This document shows positions 32,237-42,689 of a DNA stretch of 64,000 nt, piece by piece. Source of the DNA: Parietaria judaica. Its lineage: Eukaryota; Streptophyta; Magnoliopsida; Rosales; Urticaceae. How positions within the stretch are numbered: position 1 is the first letter of the stretch; each line of letters starts with the position of its first letter. Where the stretch lies: NCBI GenBank assembly GCA_954871525.1, contig OX940869.1, forward strand, positions 17,450,001 to 17,514,000, written 5' to 3'. The translations under genes and the position numbers were made by a program. A model generated the notes under the pieces. It saw only the letters and a list, made by a program, of their open reading frames with translations. It ran no database searches and was not told the origin of the DNA.

Positions 32237-32562
32237 GATAATGCCCCCAAAAGGAAGCAGATATTTCCACCACATTAACTAAAGATATGTAATAATTAAT
32301 TAAGTTAATGCCTAGTATCTTCTTTTTTCTTTCTATTTTACATTTTTACTGTTCTAATATTCGCAAATATGCATTATAATGGGGCCCAACGGTGGTTGGA
32401 AATTGGAATACAATATAGTGGTGTCTCATCCTCAAATAAATATATAACAATATATTTATCCGTCATAAAAAAAAATAAAAAAAAAAACTCTTAGCAACAC
32501 TTCACACTAGTTTTAGAATTTCTTATCTTTCATACAACTATTTCTAAATATATTTCTATTCC

Positions 32563-34357
32563 ATGACGATCAGGCTCCAAGTACTGTTCATCTTCTTCTT
32601 CATTTTTAAACCCTTTGTCACATCGGAACCACGTTACATCCCGGTCGAGAACGTTGCTCTCGACTGTGGATCTCCGGGGAATCAAACGGCTCAAGATGAC
32701 CGGCGATGGATTGGAGATAATACAACTGATGATCGTTTTGTTCTAATAGAGGAAGAAAGTAACAATAAGTCAACTTCTTTAAGAGCTCTTTCTCAGGCGA
32801 TCTCCATAGACGCGGTGCCGTATATGACAGCCCGTATATCCCGGTCGAATTTCACCTACAGCTTCCGAGTCTCAGTCCCCGGCCCGAAGTTTCTCCGGCT
32901 CCACTTCTACCCGACTCAATACGAGCACAGATTGGACGTCCTTGGATCATACTTTACCGTAGTAGCCGGTCCGTTCACACTGCTGAAAAACTTCAGTGCC
33001 TCACTTTTCGCCGAATACAAGAGTCAACCAGCTTTCTTCAGGGAATTCTGCGTAATTGCCGAAGAAAACAATAGAACAATCAATGTAACTTTCTTTCCGG
33101 CCTCCTCATCTTCTTACGCTTTTGTTAACGGGATCGAAATTGTGTCAATGCCAGAGACTCTGTACTACGCCCCCGATGGCGATCCATCCAAAAGCCCTCG
33201 CTTCATCCTCCGTAATTTCAGAAACGACGTAATCTTTGGCAGTTACTTGGACAAAGCGCTAGAAACGATGTATCGCTTGAACGTGGGCGGACGCACAATC
33301 CCGCCAAAGGAAGACACCGGGATGTACAGGTAATCACGGCGTCGGCGCTTTATCCTTTTTCTTCTTCTTAAGTTAATTTTTTTTTTTTTTTTTTCAAAAA
33401 AAAAAAAAAGTTAATTTTTTTTTAATTAAGGCTAAGAACTCTGCTGCCTCGCAGAGAATGGTTTCGAGACTCGGATGATTATTTCATCGGCAAGGCGGTA
33501 ACTCCCTTCAACGCAAGCCTGCCATTGAAGTACATAAATATAGCGAACTACACCGCGCCCGATGAAGTGTACCAGACCGCTGTCACGATGGGCAGAGACG
33601 CGGCTAGTAACCGAGCCAGAAACATGACTTGGCGCCTGCCGGTTGACCGGGGGTTCTTTTATCTTGTGAGATTCCATTTTTGCCAGATTCAAGAGAATAT
33701 CAAGGGTCCGTATGATATGGTTTTCTACCTTTACATAGACCAAAAGATGGCCGAGAGTGCTGTGAACGTGGTATCTTGGACTGGCGGGCACGGCAATGGA
33801 ATTCCAGTGTACAGAGACTACGTTGTTTACATTAGAGACGAAGATAATCTTTTCATCGCTGTACATCCCAGAGGCGACGAGTCTTACAACGACGATGCTA
33901 TTGTGAATGGGATAGAGGTGTTCAAGATGAGCAACAGTCGCGGCAAAAACCTCGCCGGGCCAAACCCGCCTAGTCCGACGCTTGAGAAATCTGGTTCCAA
34001 GAAAAGGACAGTGTTCATAATTGCCGTGGGGGTTTGTTTAAGCTGTGTTGTGCTATTTGCTGCGCTTTTCACGTTTGTTTTGAGGCAGAGGTACCGAAAA
34101 ATGAAGAACGCCGTCGACGTTGACGAAAGGCGCGGCTTTATTGTCGGAGAGCCTGTGCCGTCATTTCTTTCTTTGGGAGATCAGGTCGGCAGCGGGAGAC
34201 TTCGGTAATGTCTACATGGTGTTCATAGACGGCGATGTGTCAGGGCCCGTTACAGTGAAGCGGCTGAGCCTGGGGTCGGAGCAGGAATGGCAGAGTTTGC
34301 CACCGAGACCGAGTTTCTCTCTGAGCTCCGCCATGTGTGCTTGGTCCAAGTCTTATT
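32563..34357 (+). pseudogene. Malectin-like receptor kinase (CrRLK1L-type), truncated at kinase start
   Basis: Exon 1 32,563-33,329, intron 33,330-33,430 (GT...AG, with long T/A runs), exon 2 from 33,431. The joined frame gives 514 aa: signal peptide (about 1-20), two malectin-like halves (VENVALDCGSPGNQT opening; YSFRVSVPGPKFLRLHFYP; later MTWRLPVDRGFFYLVRFHFC), several N-glycosylation sequons, transmembrane helix at about 449-474, and a juxtamembrane segment. The frame ends at 34,206-34,208 inside the glycine-rich loop (QVGSG): one extra base shifts DFGNVY out of frame. Kinase homology continues in other phases (VTVKRLSLGSEQ, then ETEFLSELRHVCLVQVLL) to about 34,357 and stops. The catalytic kinase is absent. 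Family members such as FERONIA sense cell-wall or RALF signals. Expression as a kinase-less membrane protein is possible but unproven; related genes usually lack introns in this region. Confidence 0.8.
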
Positions 34358-34365
34358 AATAACAA

Positions 34366-34392
34366 CTAGTGGACGGGCACCGCGCTTTGCGC
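34366..34392 (-). mobile_element. Possible Helitron 3' terminus
   Basis: On the minus strand: hairpin GCGC-AAA-GCGC (34,382-34,392), then a short spacer and terminal CTAG (34,369-34,366) followed by T. This is the arrangement of Helitron 3' ends, and it lies exactly where kinase homology stops. Only one end is seen. Confidence 0.3.
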
Positions 34393-35183
34393 AGTAGCGA
34401 TTAATTTTTTATAATGATATTATGTTGTACTATTTTGGCATTTTTATGCGATTTATCTTCTTTTATCTAATAACTACATATAAATTATGACCAAAACTAC
34501 GAGAAGGTCCGCATTTAAAAAAAAAAAAAATCACTGAAATTGCGACTAATAGATTTGTTGCTAAGTTCATTGCGATTAGTTATTTAGTTGCTAAGTATCT
34601 ATTTTTTGCGTCTGATTTTTAGTTGCAATGTTGCTTTTTTTTATTATTATTTATTTTTACTGGAATCTTCTCCTCTAATGTGATAGAGCGGGCACTAAAA
34701 GTTGGAGATGATTGAGGAGAACATGATTATCAGAAAGATCGATTATCATAGATATACTACGCAACGACCATAATATAAAATTTGAAATTCCAAGACATGT
34801 ACTTCCAGTTTGTTGTTTAGAATTCTTCTTCGGTACTAAAGACATCTTCCTCCTTTTTTAATTTTATCGTAATACTTGATTTTTAAGATTCTGCACTCTC
34901 GGCCAAGTTAGTTTTTGAAACTAAAGCATGCATTCATATATGAGCGATTTAATTTATGCTATACTTCAAAATACTTAGAATAGAGGTATTTAGATTATAT
35001 GTACACTTTCATCCCCTTTGTGTGCTTCATTTTTGTGCCGATATTATATCTAAATCTCTCTTTAGATAACCATCATTCTCCTATGTTTCTACATCTTTGA
35101 CGACTGCGTGAAACATCCAAAAATATATGCTTAGGATAAACTCTAAAAACTTAAATATATGAAATAGATATCTCTATATATAC
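34393..35183. other. AT-rich interval, no gene
   Basis: Between the truncated receptor and element D. No coding region or clear structure; could be the body of a non-autonomous element if 34,366 is a Helitron end. Confidence 0.4.
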
Positions 35184-35188
35184 ACACA
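35184..35188. repeat. Target-site duplication of element D (left)
   Basis: ACACA, repeated exactly at 47,212-47,216. The surrounding sequence is CA-rich, so some of the match could be chance, but it coincides with both LTR edges. Confidence 0.85.
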
Positions 35189-35324
35189 TGTTATGTGCAT
35201 TTTTCGTAACATATAAAAATTGGGCCCATTTTGGCAAAAGTTAAAGCCCATCACGAAAGTCAAAAACCAAAGGCCGACGAATCAAAACATTGGCGAGGCC
35301 CGGAGTAAAAAAGGAGAAGAGGAG

Positions 35325-35545
35325 AAGGCCGACGAGGCGACAAGGCCAATGAAGCTACGAGCCGACAAGGCCGACGAGGCGACGCGGCGACAAGGCCAAC
35401 AAGCCGACAAGGCCGACGAGCAGACGAGGCCGACAAGGCGACAGGCCGACGAGGCGACAGGCCGACGAGGCGACGAGGCGACGAGGCCGACGAGGCGACG
35501 AGCCGACGAGGCGACGAGCCGACAAGGCGACAAGAAGACAAGCCT
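35325..35545. repeat. LTR minisatellite in D 5' LTR
   Basis: Units GGCCGACGAGGCGACAAGG and variants of 8-11 bp. Reverse complement of the arrays in B. Confidence 0.85.
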
Positions 35546-35812
35546 GACAAGCACCCTCGTCATAGCTTGACGAGGGCATAACTTGTAATTATTCCACACG
35601 ACGAGGAGATCCGAGACCACGAAGATCCCCAGGAAATCCTCCAGATTCTCTCGAACTCAACATACGGACTCACGGACAACCAGAAGACATCAAAGACGAA
35701 CCAAGAAGCACCGAGGAGCCCCTCGACAGGGCTAGGGGCCGCGGCAACCCCGTTGTAGCTGGATAGAAATTCACTGGCCCCTAGAGGTGCAGTTTCAGGG
35801 AATTGGTTTTCC

Positions 35813-35820
35813 TATAAATA
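35813..35820 (+). promoter_or_regulatory. LTR TATA box (B/D family)
   Basis: TATAAATA followed within 10 bp by a C-run and then CACACTCACTCACAGCTTTC. The same arrangement is in the D 3' LTR (45,994-46,000) and both B LTRs. Confidence 0.6.
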
Positions 35821-36835
35821 GGAGCCTTCCCCCCCCCCCCCCCCCCCTCATTTCCACACTCACTCACAGCTTTCTCTAGAGCTTCTCTCTCTAAAAATTC
35901 GTCCACTCCTATAGGAGGAAGGACTTGAATAAAGAGTTGAGATTGTTCTAGAAGAAGAGTCTCAGTCTCGACTAGGGAAGTTGTTCGACGAGTCAACGAA
36001 GGTATCCCTCGGCATGTGGTCAAGCTTGCTAACACCCGCGAGGTCGACGACCAAGGAGCATCCCTCGCTAGGTGGTCAAGCTTGCCAACACCCGCGAGGT
36101 CGACAACCAAGGAGCATCCCTTGTTAGGTGAGGCGCCCTCGCCAACCTCGACAAGGTCGACAAGGAGCACCCCTCGTTAGGATAAGGCCCCTCGTCACAA
36201 CGAACTCGCCTACGCCGACGGGGTCGTCAAAGAACACTTCACGCCGGTAATACCCAGCCGCCTGGCCAAGGGTCACCCCCGCGCTGCTAACATCGGCACT
36301 TCCGACGAGTCAAACCACATCGTCATTCACCTGCCGTTTATCACTAACCCCGAACTACGTGGGACCTGATTCTTTTAAACTGAGATACGTAGGTAGCCTC
36401 GCCCAACCATAAGCGACGGGGCACGGGCCTAATCTACACTTTTTTGCAGGTCCTCCCTTGCCGTAGGAGCTCGCCAAGGAATGAGAATCACGAAGAATCA
36501 TCAAGACCAGCTCTAAGTTTCATCATGACCGGAGTTCACCTAGACGAGGATATCGTCAAGACAAGGACCCCGCCCGGACTTCCCCAGCACAAGGGAAGTC
36601 CGACGAGGAGCTTCGCCGTGATACCGACTTCGCCCCCACGAGGGAAGTTCGCTGAGGATCGCCAAGGACAGCCCGGAGACTCATCCAAGACGACGAATTC
36701 GCCTCCAGCTTTCACGATCATTAGTCAACCCACGTTGACTCAGCATTCAATTATCCACGTGTTCAGCGGGTCAATCTTGGGACCCGAACCTTAGATCTGA
36801 CCCTTCGTTAAAGCCATTTTTACGTACTAACAGTT

Positions 36836-36853
36836 TGGCGCTAGAAGGAGGGG
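36836..36853 (+). promoter_or_regulatory. Primer binding site of element D
   Basis: TGGCGCTAGAAGGAGGGG, three bases after the LTR end CTAACA. The TGG start fits pairing with a tRNA CCA end. I could not assign the tRNA from memory. Confidence 0.75.
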
Positions 36854-36930
36854 TAACCCGAGAACAAGGCTCGAGACCCTTCCAACATTCATCATCAGAA
36901 AAATTCGGAGCATGAGGATCGCCATTCGAC

Positions 36931-38150
36931 ATGAAGAGCCACGCCAGTGCTTCGCAACGGGCGATGCCACAACCGACGACCTGCATCGCGCTCAACACGA
37001 GGGCCCAAACCCTCGCCAGGCAGACTCAGCTGCCTCGCGAAGTTTCACCAGCTCAAATTGGGAATGAAGACGATGTCAGCAACGCTTCGCAGAGGTCATT
37101 CGACGCTCACGACAAAGAAAGCACAGGAGATAGCAACGGCAACGGAGGTCGTCAGGACCAGAAGATGCCGAAGGTCGCCAGGACCACCCCGACCCTCGTC
37201 AGGCTCGCCCGGGGGTTGCCGGGAGATTCGCCAGGCCGAAGATCCCGAAGACGTTGAAGACCGCCGGAACTACCTGGACCCTCGCCAGGCTCGCCGGGGG
37301 GGGGGGGGGGTCGTCAGGAGGTTTGCCAGGCCGAAGATCCCAATGACATTGAATACAGGCGGAACTACCCGGACCTTCGCCAGGCTCGTTAGGGGGGGTC
37401 GTCAGGAGGTTTTACAGGCCGAAGATCCTGAAGACGTTGAATCGTCAAAACTGTCCGGACCCTCGCAAGGCTCGCCCAGGGGGTCATGAGGAGGTTCGCC
37501 AGGCCGATGACTTTAATGACATGGAGCACAGACGGGACACCCCCGACCCTCGCCAGGCTCGCCTGGACGGTCGCCAAGGGAACCGTCGTGACGAAGACCG
37601 CAACCTTGCCGGGACGTATCAAGACTGCCCAGGAGGTCGCCAACCCTCACCAAGATGCGAAGAAGGAAGACGGGCTGAAGTTATCTACCTCGAAGAATAT
37701 AAAAGAAGACCGGCAACGCGGCCGCTGGGCCTCACCCGACCGCCGCCTAGGTCACCAAGAGCCTCGCCAACCGCAGCGCGACGACGTATTCGACCTCCTC
37801 CAAGGGATGCAGAACGAAATCCAAGACTTGCAGAAGACTGACGAATCCCTGCAGAAGTTCATCAACCGCTTCGTCGAAGAATCCAACAAGGTAAATGACT
37901 ACACGCCGTTCACGACTACACTAGACGAGATCTATACCATGCACAGCGACAGGTTCAAGATGCCTCCTCCGCTTAACAAGCCTGCAAAGGATAGGATTCG
38001 ATACTGCCAATTCCATCGTGACTACGGTCACCTGACGTCGCAGTGCTACCAGCTGAAGAATCAATTTAAAGATCTGATCAAGGAAGGACAACTAAAATAG
38101 TTCGTTAAGAGGCTCTCGGTGAACGACGAGGGTGTACCGAGACCCCACTC
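36931..38150 (+). pseudogene. Gag remnant of element D
   Basis: Disrupted reading frames. N-terminal piece 36,931-37,257, then a region of about 90-bp tandem repeats, then 37,486-38,100 whose C-terminal half is gag-like: DLLQGMQNEIQDLQKTDESL, RFVEESNKVNDY, and the zinc-knuckle-like YCQFHRDYGHLTSQC (C-X2-H-X4-H-X4-C). The frame stops at 38,098-38,100 where B continues with EFVKR. The main capsid core seems shortened relative to typical Tat gag. Nonfunctional. Confidence 0.7.
37185..37560. repeat. ~90-bp tandem repeats inside D gag
   Basis: The word GACCCTCGCCAGGCTCG occurs at about 37,190, 37,280, 37,374, 37,459 and 37,545, with GTTTGCCAGGCCGAAGATCC between. Spacing 85-94 bp. One spacer contains a 14-base G run (37,298-37,311). 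Confidence 0.8.
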
Positions 38151-38380
38151 TTGACGATGGCGCAACCGACGACTCACGGCGACGACCAAGGGAAAGCCAT
38201 AGCGGCAACCCCACTGAACGTTGTACAAACAATCATCGGAGGACCAGGAGTTGGAGACTCAAGCCAAAGCAGACAGAGCTACGCACGCGCAACGAAGAAA
38301 GGATGGTTGTTGAACCAGGTTAACCTGGTAAGCACAGCACCTTTGATCCACACGGGCGAAGCCATCACCAATGAAGAACC

Positions 38381-39030
38381 ATGGAGGTCTACGTCGATGA
38401 CATGCTCGTCAAAAGCTTGAAGACCGACGACCAAGTCACCAACCTTCGGGAGATGTTCAATCTCCTCCGCCGATACAACATGAAGTTGAATCCCGCCAAG
38501 TGCGCATTCGGATTGGAATCAGAAAAATTCCTCGGGTACATGATACACCTGCGAAGAATAGAAGCCGACCCCAAGAAGATCCGAGCAATACTGGAGATGA
38601 AGAGCTCACGATGAGTGAAAGAAGTACAGAGTCTGGCAGGACGCCTCCCAGCCCTCAACCGAGTTATCTCCAAAGCCACCGACCAGAGCCAGCCCTTCTT
38701 CGAAGCACTAAAAGGAGGAAAGAACTTCCAATGGGACGACAAATGCAAACTCGCATTCCAGGAGCTGAAGACCTACCTAGGCTCGCGGCCGATGCTCGCG
38801 AAGCTACGAGACGAAGAAACACTGTACCTCTACCTGTCCGTATCCAGCCAGGCCGTAAGTGCAATCTTGATTCGAGAAGAAGACAAAGCTCAACACCCGG
38901 TGTATTACGTCAGCAAAGCTCTCGCCCTGAGACCAGGACGCTGAGACGAGGTATCCCGAGATCGAGAAGCTGGCACTCGCCCTGGTCACCACCGCAAGAA
39001 AGCTACGTCCTTACTTCCAAGCCCACCAGA
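38381..39030 (+). pseudogene. RT C-terminal half and RNase H of element D
   Basis: Starts at the catalytic box: MEVYVDDMLVKSLK (38,381), then NMKLNPAKCAFGLESEKFLG. A stop at 38,612-38,614 precedes VKEVQSLAGRLPALNRV and the thumb/RNase H region (LAFQELKTYL, LYLYLSVSSQAVSAIL, VYYVSKAL) to 38,944, then a frameshift, after which AETRYPEIEKLALAL continues. Upstream of 38,377 the sequence jumps directly from the protease-proximal HTGEAIT word, so protease and the RT fingers/palm are deleted. Confidence 0.8.
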
Positions 39031-39032
39031 TC

Positions 39033-39761
39033 GTGCTCAGGACGGAGCATCCACTGAACAAGGCATTCAAGAAGGCAACGTCAACCCGTACGACTTTCTG
39101 GTCACAAGAACTGGGAGAATACGGAGTCGAGTTCCAGCCACGGGTCGCCATCAAAGGACAAGCCGTTGCCGACTTTGTCGCCGATTTTACCTATGATGTC
39201 GACGCCTCCGACGCTGATGAAAAAAAGGAAACAACGCCACCACAGCCAAAAAGGAAGGCCACCCCCGAAAGACCGACGTGGAGCATGTACGTGGACGGAG
39301 CATCAAACACCCAAGGAGCTGGTGCAGTAATCATCATCAGCAACCTGCAAGGAGAGAAGTTGAAGTACGCCATCAGATACGGATTCAAGGCCTCCAACAA
39401 CGAAGCGGAGTACGAAGCTATCCTCGCCAGACTCGACATCGCCACGAAGCTCGCCTTGGAAAACTTGAAGATACACTGCGACTCGCAGCTTATTGTCAAC
39501 CAGATAAACGGCAAATACCAAGCTAAAGAAGACAACATGCTGGCCTACCTCCAAGAAGCTCAAAGACGTCTCGAACCATTCTCATGGTATGAAGTCATTC
39601 AGATACCCCGGAGAACTAATGCAGAAGCGGACACATTAGCACGCATGGCGTTCGGCACAATCGACGAAGGACTCGGGAGGATACCTGTGGAGCTACTCGA
39701 ACGACGCTCGATCGAAAAAGACAAAGTACTCGCAATTAAAGGACTTGAAGATCAGGAATAA
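39033..39761 (+). CDS. Second RNase H (aRNH-type) segment of element D pol
   Basis: 242-aa open segment within a broken polyprotein. Residues about 1-60 are the end of the ordinary RNase H/connection (RTEHPLNKAFKKAT, QAVADFVADF). From residue ~84 it is the additional RNase H typical of Tat elements: SMYVDGASNTQGAG (Asp), NNEAEYEAI (Glu), HCDSQLIVNQ (Asp), NAEADTLARMA (Asp). All four expected acidic residues are present. There is no own start signal of meaning; in an intact element it would be released from the polyprotein. It ends at a stop just before the integrase region. Confidence 0.8.
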   Translation: MLRTEHPLNKAFKKATSTRTTFWSQELGEYGVEFQPRVAIKGQAVADFVADFTYDVDASDADEKKETTPPQPKRKATPERPTWSMYVDGASNTQGAGAVIIISNLQGEKLKYAIRYGFKASNNEAEYEAILARLDIATKLALENLKIHCDSQLIVNQINGKYQAKEDNMLAYLQEAQRRLEPFSWYEVIQIPRRTNAEADTLARMAFGTIDEGLGRIPVELLERRSIEKDKVLAIKGLEDQE

Positions 39762-39770
39762 TCAGATTGG

Positions 39771-41557
39771 ATGACGAGCATAAAGGACTACCTCCAGCAA
39801 GGTAAGCTACCGGATGACACGTCTGAAGCAAGACGATTGAAGAACCGCGCAACCCGCTACATCGTGCACGAGGGCCGGCTCTACAAAAAAGGGTTTTCAC
39901 AACCACTACTTCACTGCCTAGGGCCAGACGACGCCAACCGAGTCCTCAGAGAAATCCACGAAGGAATCTGCAATAACCACGCTGTCGGACGTTCACTTGC
40001 ATTCAAAGCTCTCCGACAAGGCTACTTTTGGCCAATGCTCAAAAAGGACGCAAGCCACCTCGCCCGCCGATGCGACAAGTGGAAGCCGTACACAAGATCA
40101 TCAAGGAGAACTTCAAGAAGAAGTTGGAAGGAAAAAAGGCAAACGGGCCGAGGAGCTACCATCCGTACTTTGGGCCTACCACACCACCAGCCGGACGGCC
40201 ACCGAGGAAACCATCTTCGCTCTCACATACGGCGCTGAAGTAGTCATACCCGCCGGGATCGCGGTGCCATCACCAAGGATCGAATTATTCAACCCTGAAG
40301 TCAACGACAACCTACTCCGTGGCGAACTCGACCTGATTGAAGAAAGAAGAGACGATGCCTTTGCACGCATGGCAGCAAAGAAAAGGATCGTCGAGAGACA
40401 CTATAACACGAAGGTGAAAGCTCGACGATTCGCCGAAGGGAGCCTGATACTGAGGTGCTAGAATCGACATCGCATTAATACCAATTTCTGGTCGTATCTG
40501 CGGATCTAAACTGAAAACAGTCACCGCCAACCTATAAGAAATTGTAATCATTGATTAAGTCACACGGTTTGACCTTTAATTTTTGTTACTGAGTTAGAGT
40601 CCCAAACTAATAACCCTGTCAAACCGTCTGTTTCAAAATCAATTTACAATTAATTTTCCCGATCGTGATGAATTAATTATTTTAATTTATTTAACTCGTT
40701 CTTGATTTTAATTATGAGCCATAAGTACCAGTAAATAATTATTAATTAATAACCTTGAAATCGTGTACCTTTTTCTTGTAGTCTCTGACACGGATCTTGA
40801 TTCTCTGAAGAACTTTCTTACTCCGATCTTCAATCCTTTTTGCAATTTCTGTGAAGAAGATGCTTCCAGAATTCTTTCTATGTATACTCCACCACTACGT
40901 CGCCAGGAGGTGTGGGCTCCCACTGGATAAAACCCTAAGCCCTAAATTCAAAAAACCCTGAGAGGAGCTCAGAGAAATTTGCAGAAACTATCTTGAGAGG
41001 GAGAGAGAGAGAGAGAGAGAGATCGAAATCTGAGAATTTGAGTGTATATTTTTTCGGTTTCAGGTGTTCCCTATTTATAGGGAATGTCCCAACCGCTTTG
41101 AGAAAATCTCTCAACCAACTGAGAGAGATTTACTCAACTTGTTTGGAGATATTCACTCTAAGATTTGATTTAAATAATTAAATGAAATAAAGAATAAATC
41201 CAAAACAAATATTTTTAGAAAATACCCTAAAAGATTTATTAAATGTATAAGATAAATGTAGAAGATAACTGTATAAGATAACTCTAATTACTATTCATTT
41301 TAGACAAACGTCCATAATCTTAATCTTATGTGAGCGGGATTAGCATCTGAATAGAGGGCATACAAAATATGTCCAACATGAGGAAGGTCATGCAGAACAC
41401 ACAGGAGCTTAACGCAGGAGTACCAGGCCCTACGTGGGAAGGACCATATGTCGTCAGACATGTGCTACGAGAAGGGACATACCGCCTGGAGACAACGGAA
41501 GGAGAACCGATCAGGCAACCGTGGAACGCCGAACACTTGAGACAGTACTATCAGTGA
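39771..41557 (+). pseudogene. Integrase of element D, core deleted and split by a solo LTR
   Basis: 39,771-40,075 holds the N-terminal zinc-binding part (YIVHEGRLYKKG, HEGICNNHAVGRSLAFKALR, ARRCDKW). The last Cys of the HHCC set is lost at a deletion junction near 40,078. The next sequence is already the C-terminal side of the catalytic domain (VEAVHKIIKENFKKKLEG, ELPSVLWAYHTTSRTATEET), so the D-D-E core is gone. The C-terminal domain runs to 40,455, is interrupted by the solo LTR 40,456-41,378, and resumes with TWEGPYVVRHVLREGTYRLE to a stop at 41,557. The flanks are in frame across the insertion. Confidence 0.8.
40456..41378 (-). mobile_element. Solo LTR nested in element D
   Basis: 923 bp, TG...CA ends, flanked by the 5-bp duplication TGAGG (40,451-40,455 and 41,379-41,383). 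Orientation minus: on that strand it starts TGTTGGACATATTTTG and has a CTATAAATAGGG promoter box (about 41,081-41,092) followed by a CT-rich leader with a (GA)n run (40,998-41,021 on the plus strand). No internal region remains, so it is a product of LTR-LTR recombination. The TGTTGGA start is common in Copia elements, but superfamily is not provable from an LTR. Confidence 0.88.
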
Positions 41558-41939
41558 AGACCGACTCGAAGGAGATGAGTGACGAAAGATCCCCGATGAG
41601 GAGACAAAGAAGGAGTCAATCACCTACGCCATCAACATCGAAGATGAGCTAAAGATTGCGATTGTTGACTGACTCCACCAAGGCTAGCCACCAGTTCTTC
41701 AAGTTAAAGCACACTTGCTGAAGACACGGCGAAAGCCCCATATCCTTCTTAAAGCGCAATGCGCAAGGCCAAGTCTACTGTGTAGGCTAACATGTTTTAT
41801 GAATAAATTCGTCTTAACGAAATACTCTGAAAGTTTTTCCGAAACTGCAACGCAGATTACGCCAAAAATCGGGGGGTACTACGGTATAAACTGTCCCTAA
41901 AAAAATGGCTACGCACCGAAGACCTTCGCCAGGTAACAA

Positions 41940-42160
41940 TAGGCACCGGCACACACACCGGACTCCTTCGCCTGGATAAACAGGCACCGGCAAATACGAT
42001 CCGGAACTCCTTCGCAAGGATAAACAGGCACCGGCAAACACGATCCGGAACTCCTTCGCCGGGATAAACAGGCACCGACAAGACGATCCTGAACTCCTTT
42101 ACCAAGATAAACAGGCAGCGGCACACACGATCCAGAACTCCTTCGACAGGACACGATAGG
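41940..42160. repeat. 43-bp tandem repeat of element D
   Basis: AGGCACCGGCAAACACGATC / CCGGAACTCCTTCGCC units starting at about 41,941, 41,982, 42,026, 42,070, 42,113 and 42,158. Reverse complement of 21,479-21,640 in B. Confidence 0.88.
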
Positions 42161-42689
42161 CAGCCCAAACTCGTCGGATTAGCTACCCGGCAAGCAAAGG
42201 CATACAATCGTCTATGGGCAACCTATATTACTTGTAGGTTAAAAAAGGGTGACGACCCTACAATCGCAGCAGAGTGCACTCACAAGACTGCCACAACGCG
42301 CCACGACGTGGACACTTGACAAGCAAAGGCATGAACAAAACTCCAAGTTCAAATTGTACTAAATGCATAAATGTCATTAAGCAGGTACGAAACGAGAAGG
42401 CAAAACACGCCAAACAAACATGCCAGAGCAACGAGTAAGGCTAAAACAAAGCCCGAAAATGTCTATAAATCATAGAGGCAAAGAAAAGAGAAACTAATCT
42501 GTGGGAAGCACCAAGTTAAGCGGCTACGTAACACGAACGGAGTCCAGAACACCACAGACTTAAAAACACCATTGGAAGCTTCAAGACGACAAGCCACCTT
42601 CGCCGATGAAGTCAAGCCCTAAAAGACAAAACGACGAGCATAAGGAAGAACAATACGACGAAGTTAGCAAAAATGTCGAAAAGTACGTA

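Larger units (their letters stand above)
35189..36832 (+). repeat. 5' LTR of element D
   Basis: 1,644 bp, TGTTATGTGCATTTTTCG...TACGTACTAACA. Contains the CGACGAGG minisatellite at 35,325-35,545, TATAAATA at 35,813-35,820 followed by a run of C (35,828-35,849), and a CT-rich leader. Confidence 0.93.

Noticed and set aside
32563..33333. Exon 1 of the receptor as a complete short protein
   Set aside because: A good GT...AG intron and in-phase continuation of the malectin-like domain show it is only the first exon.
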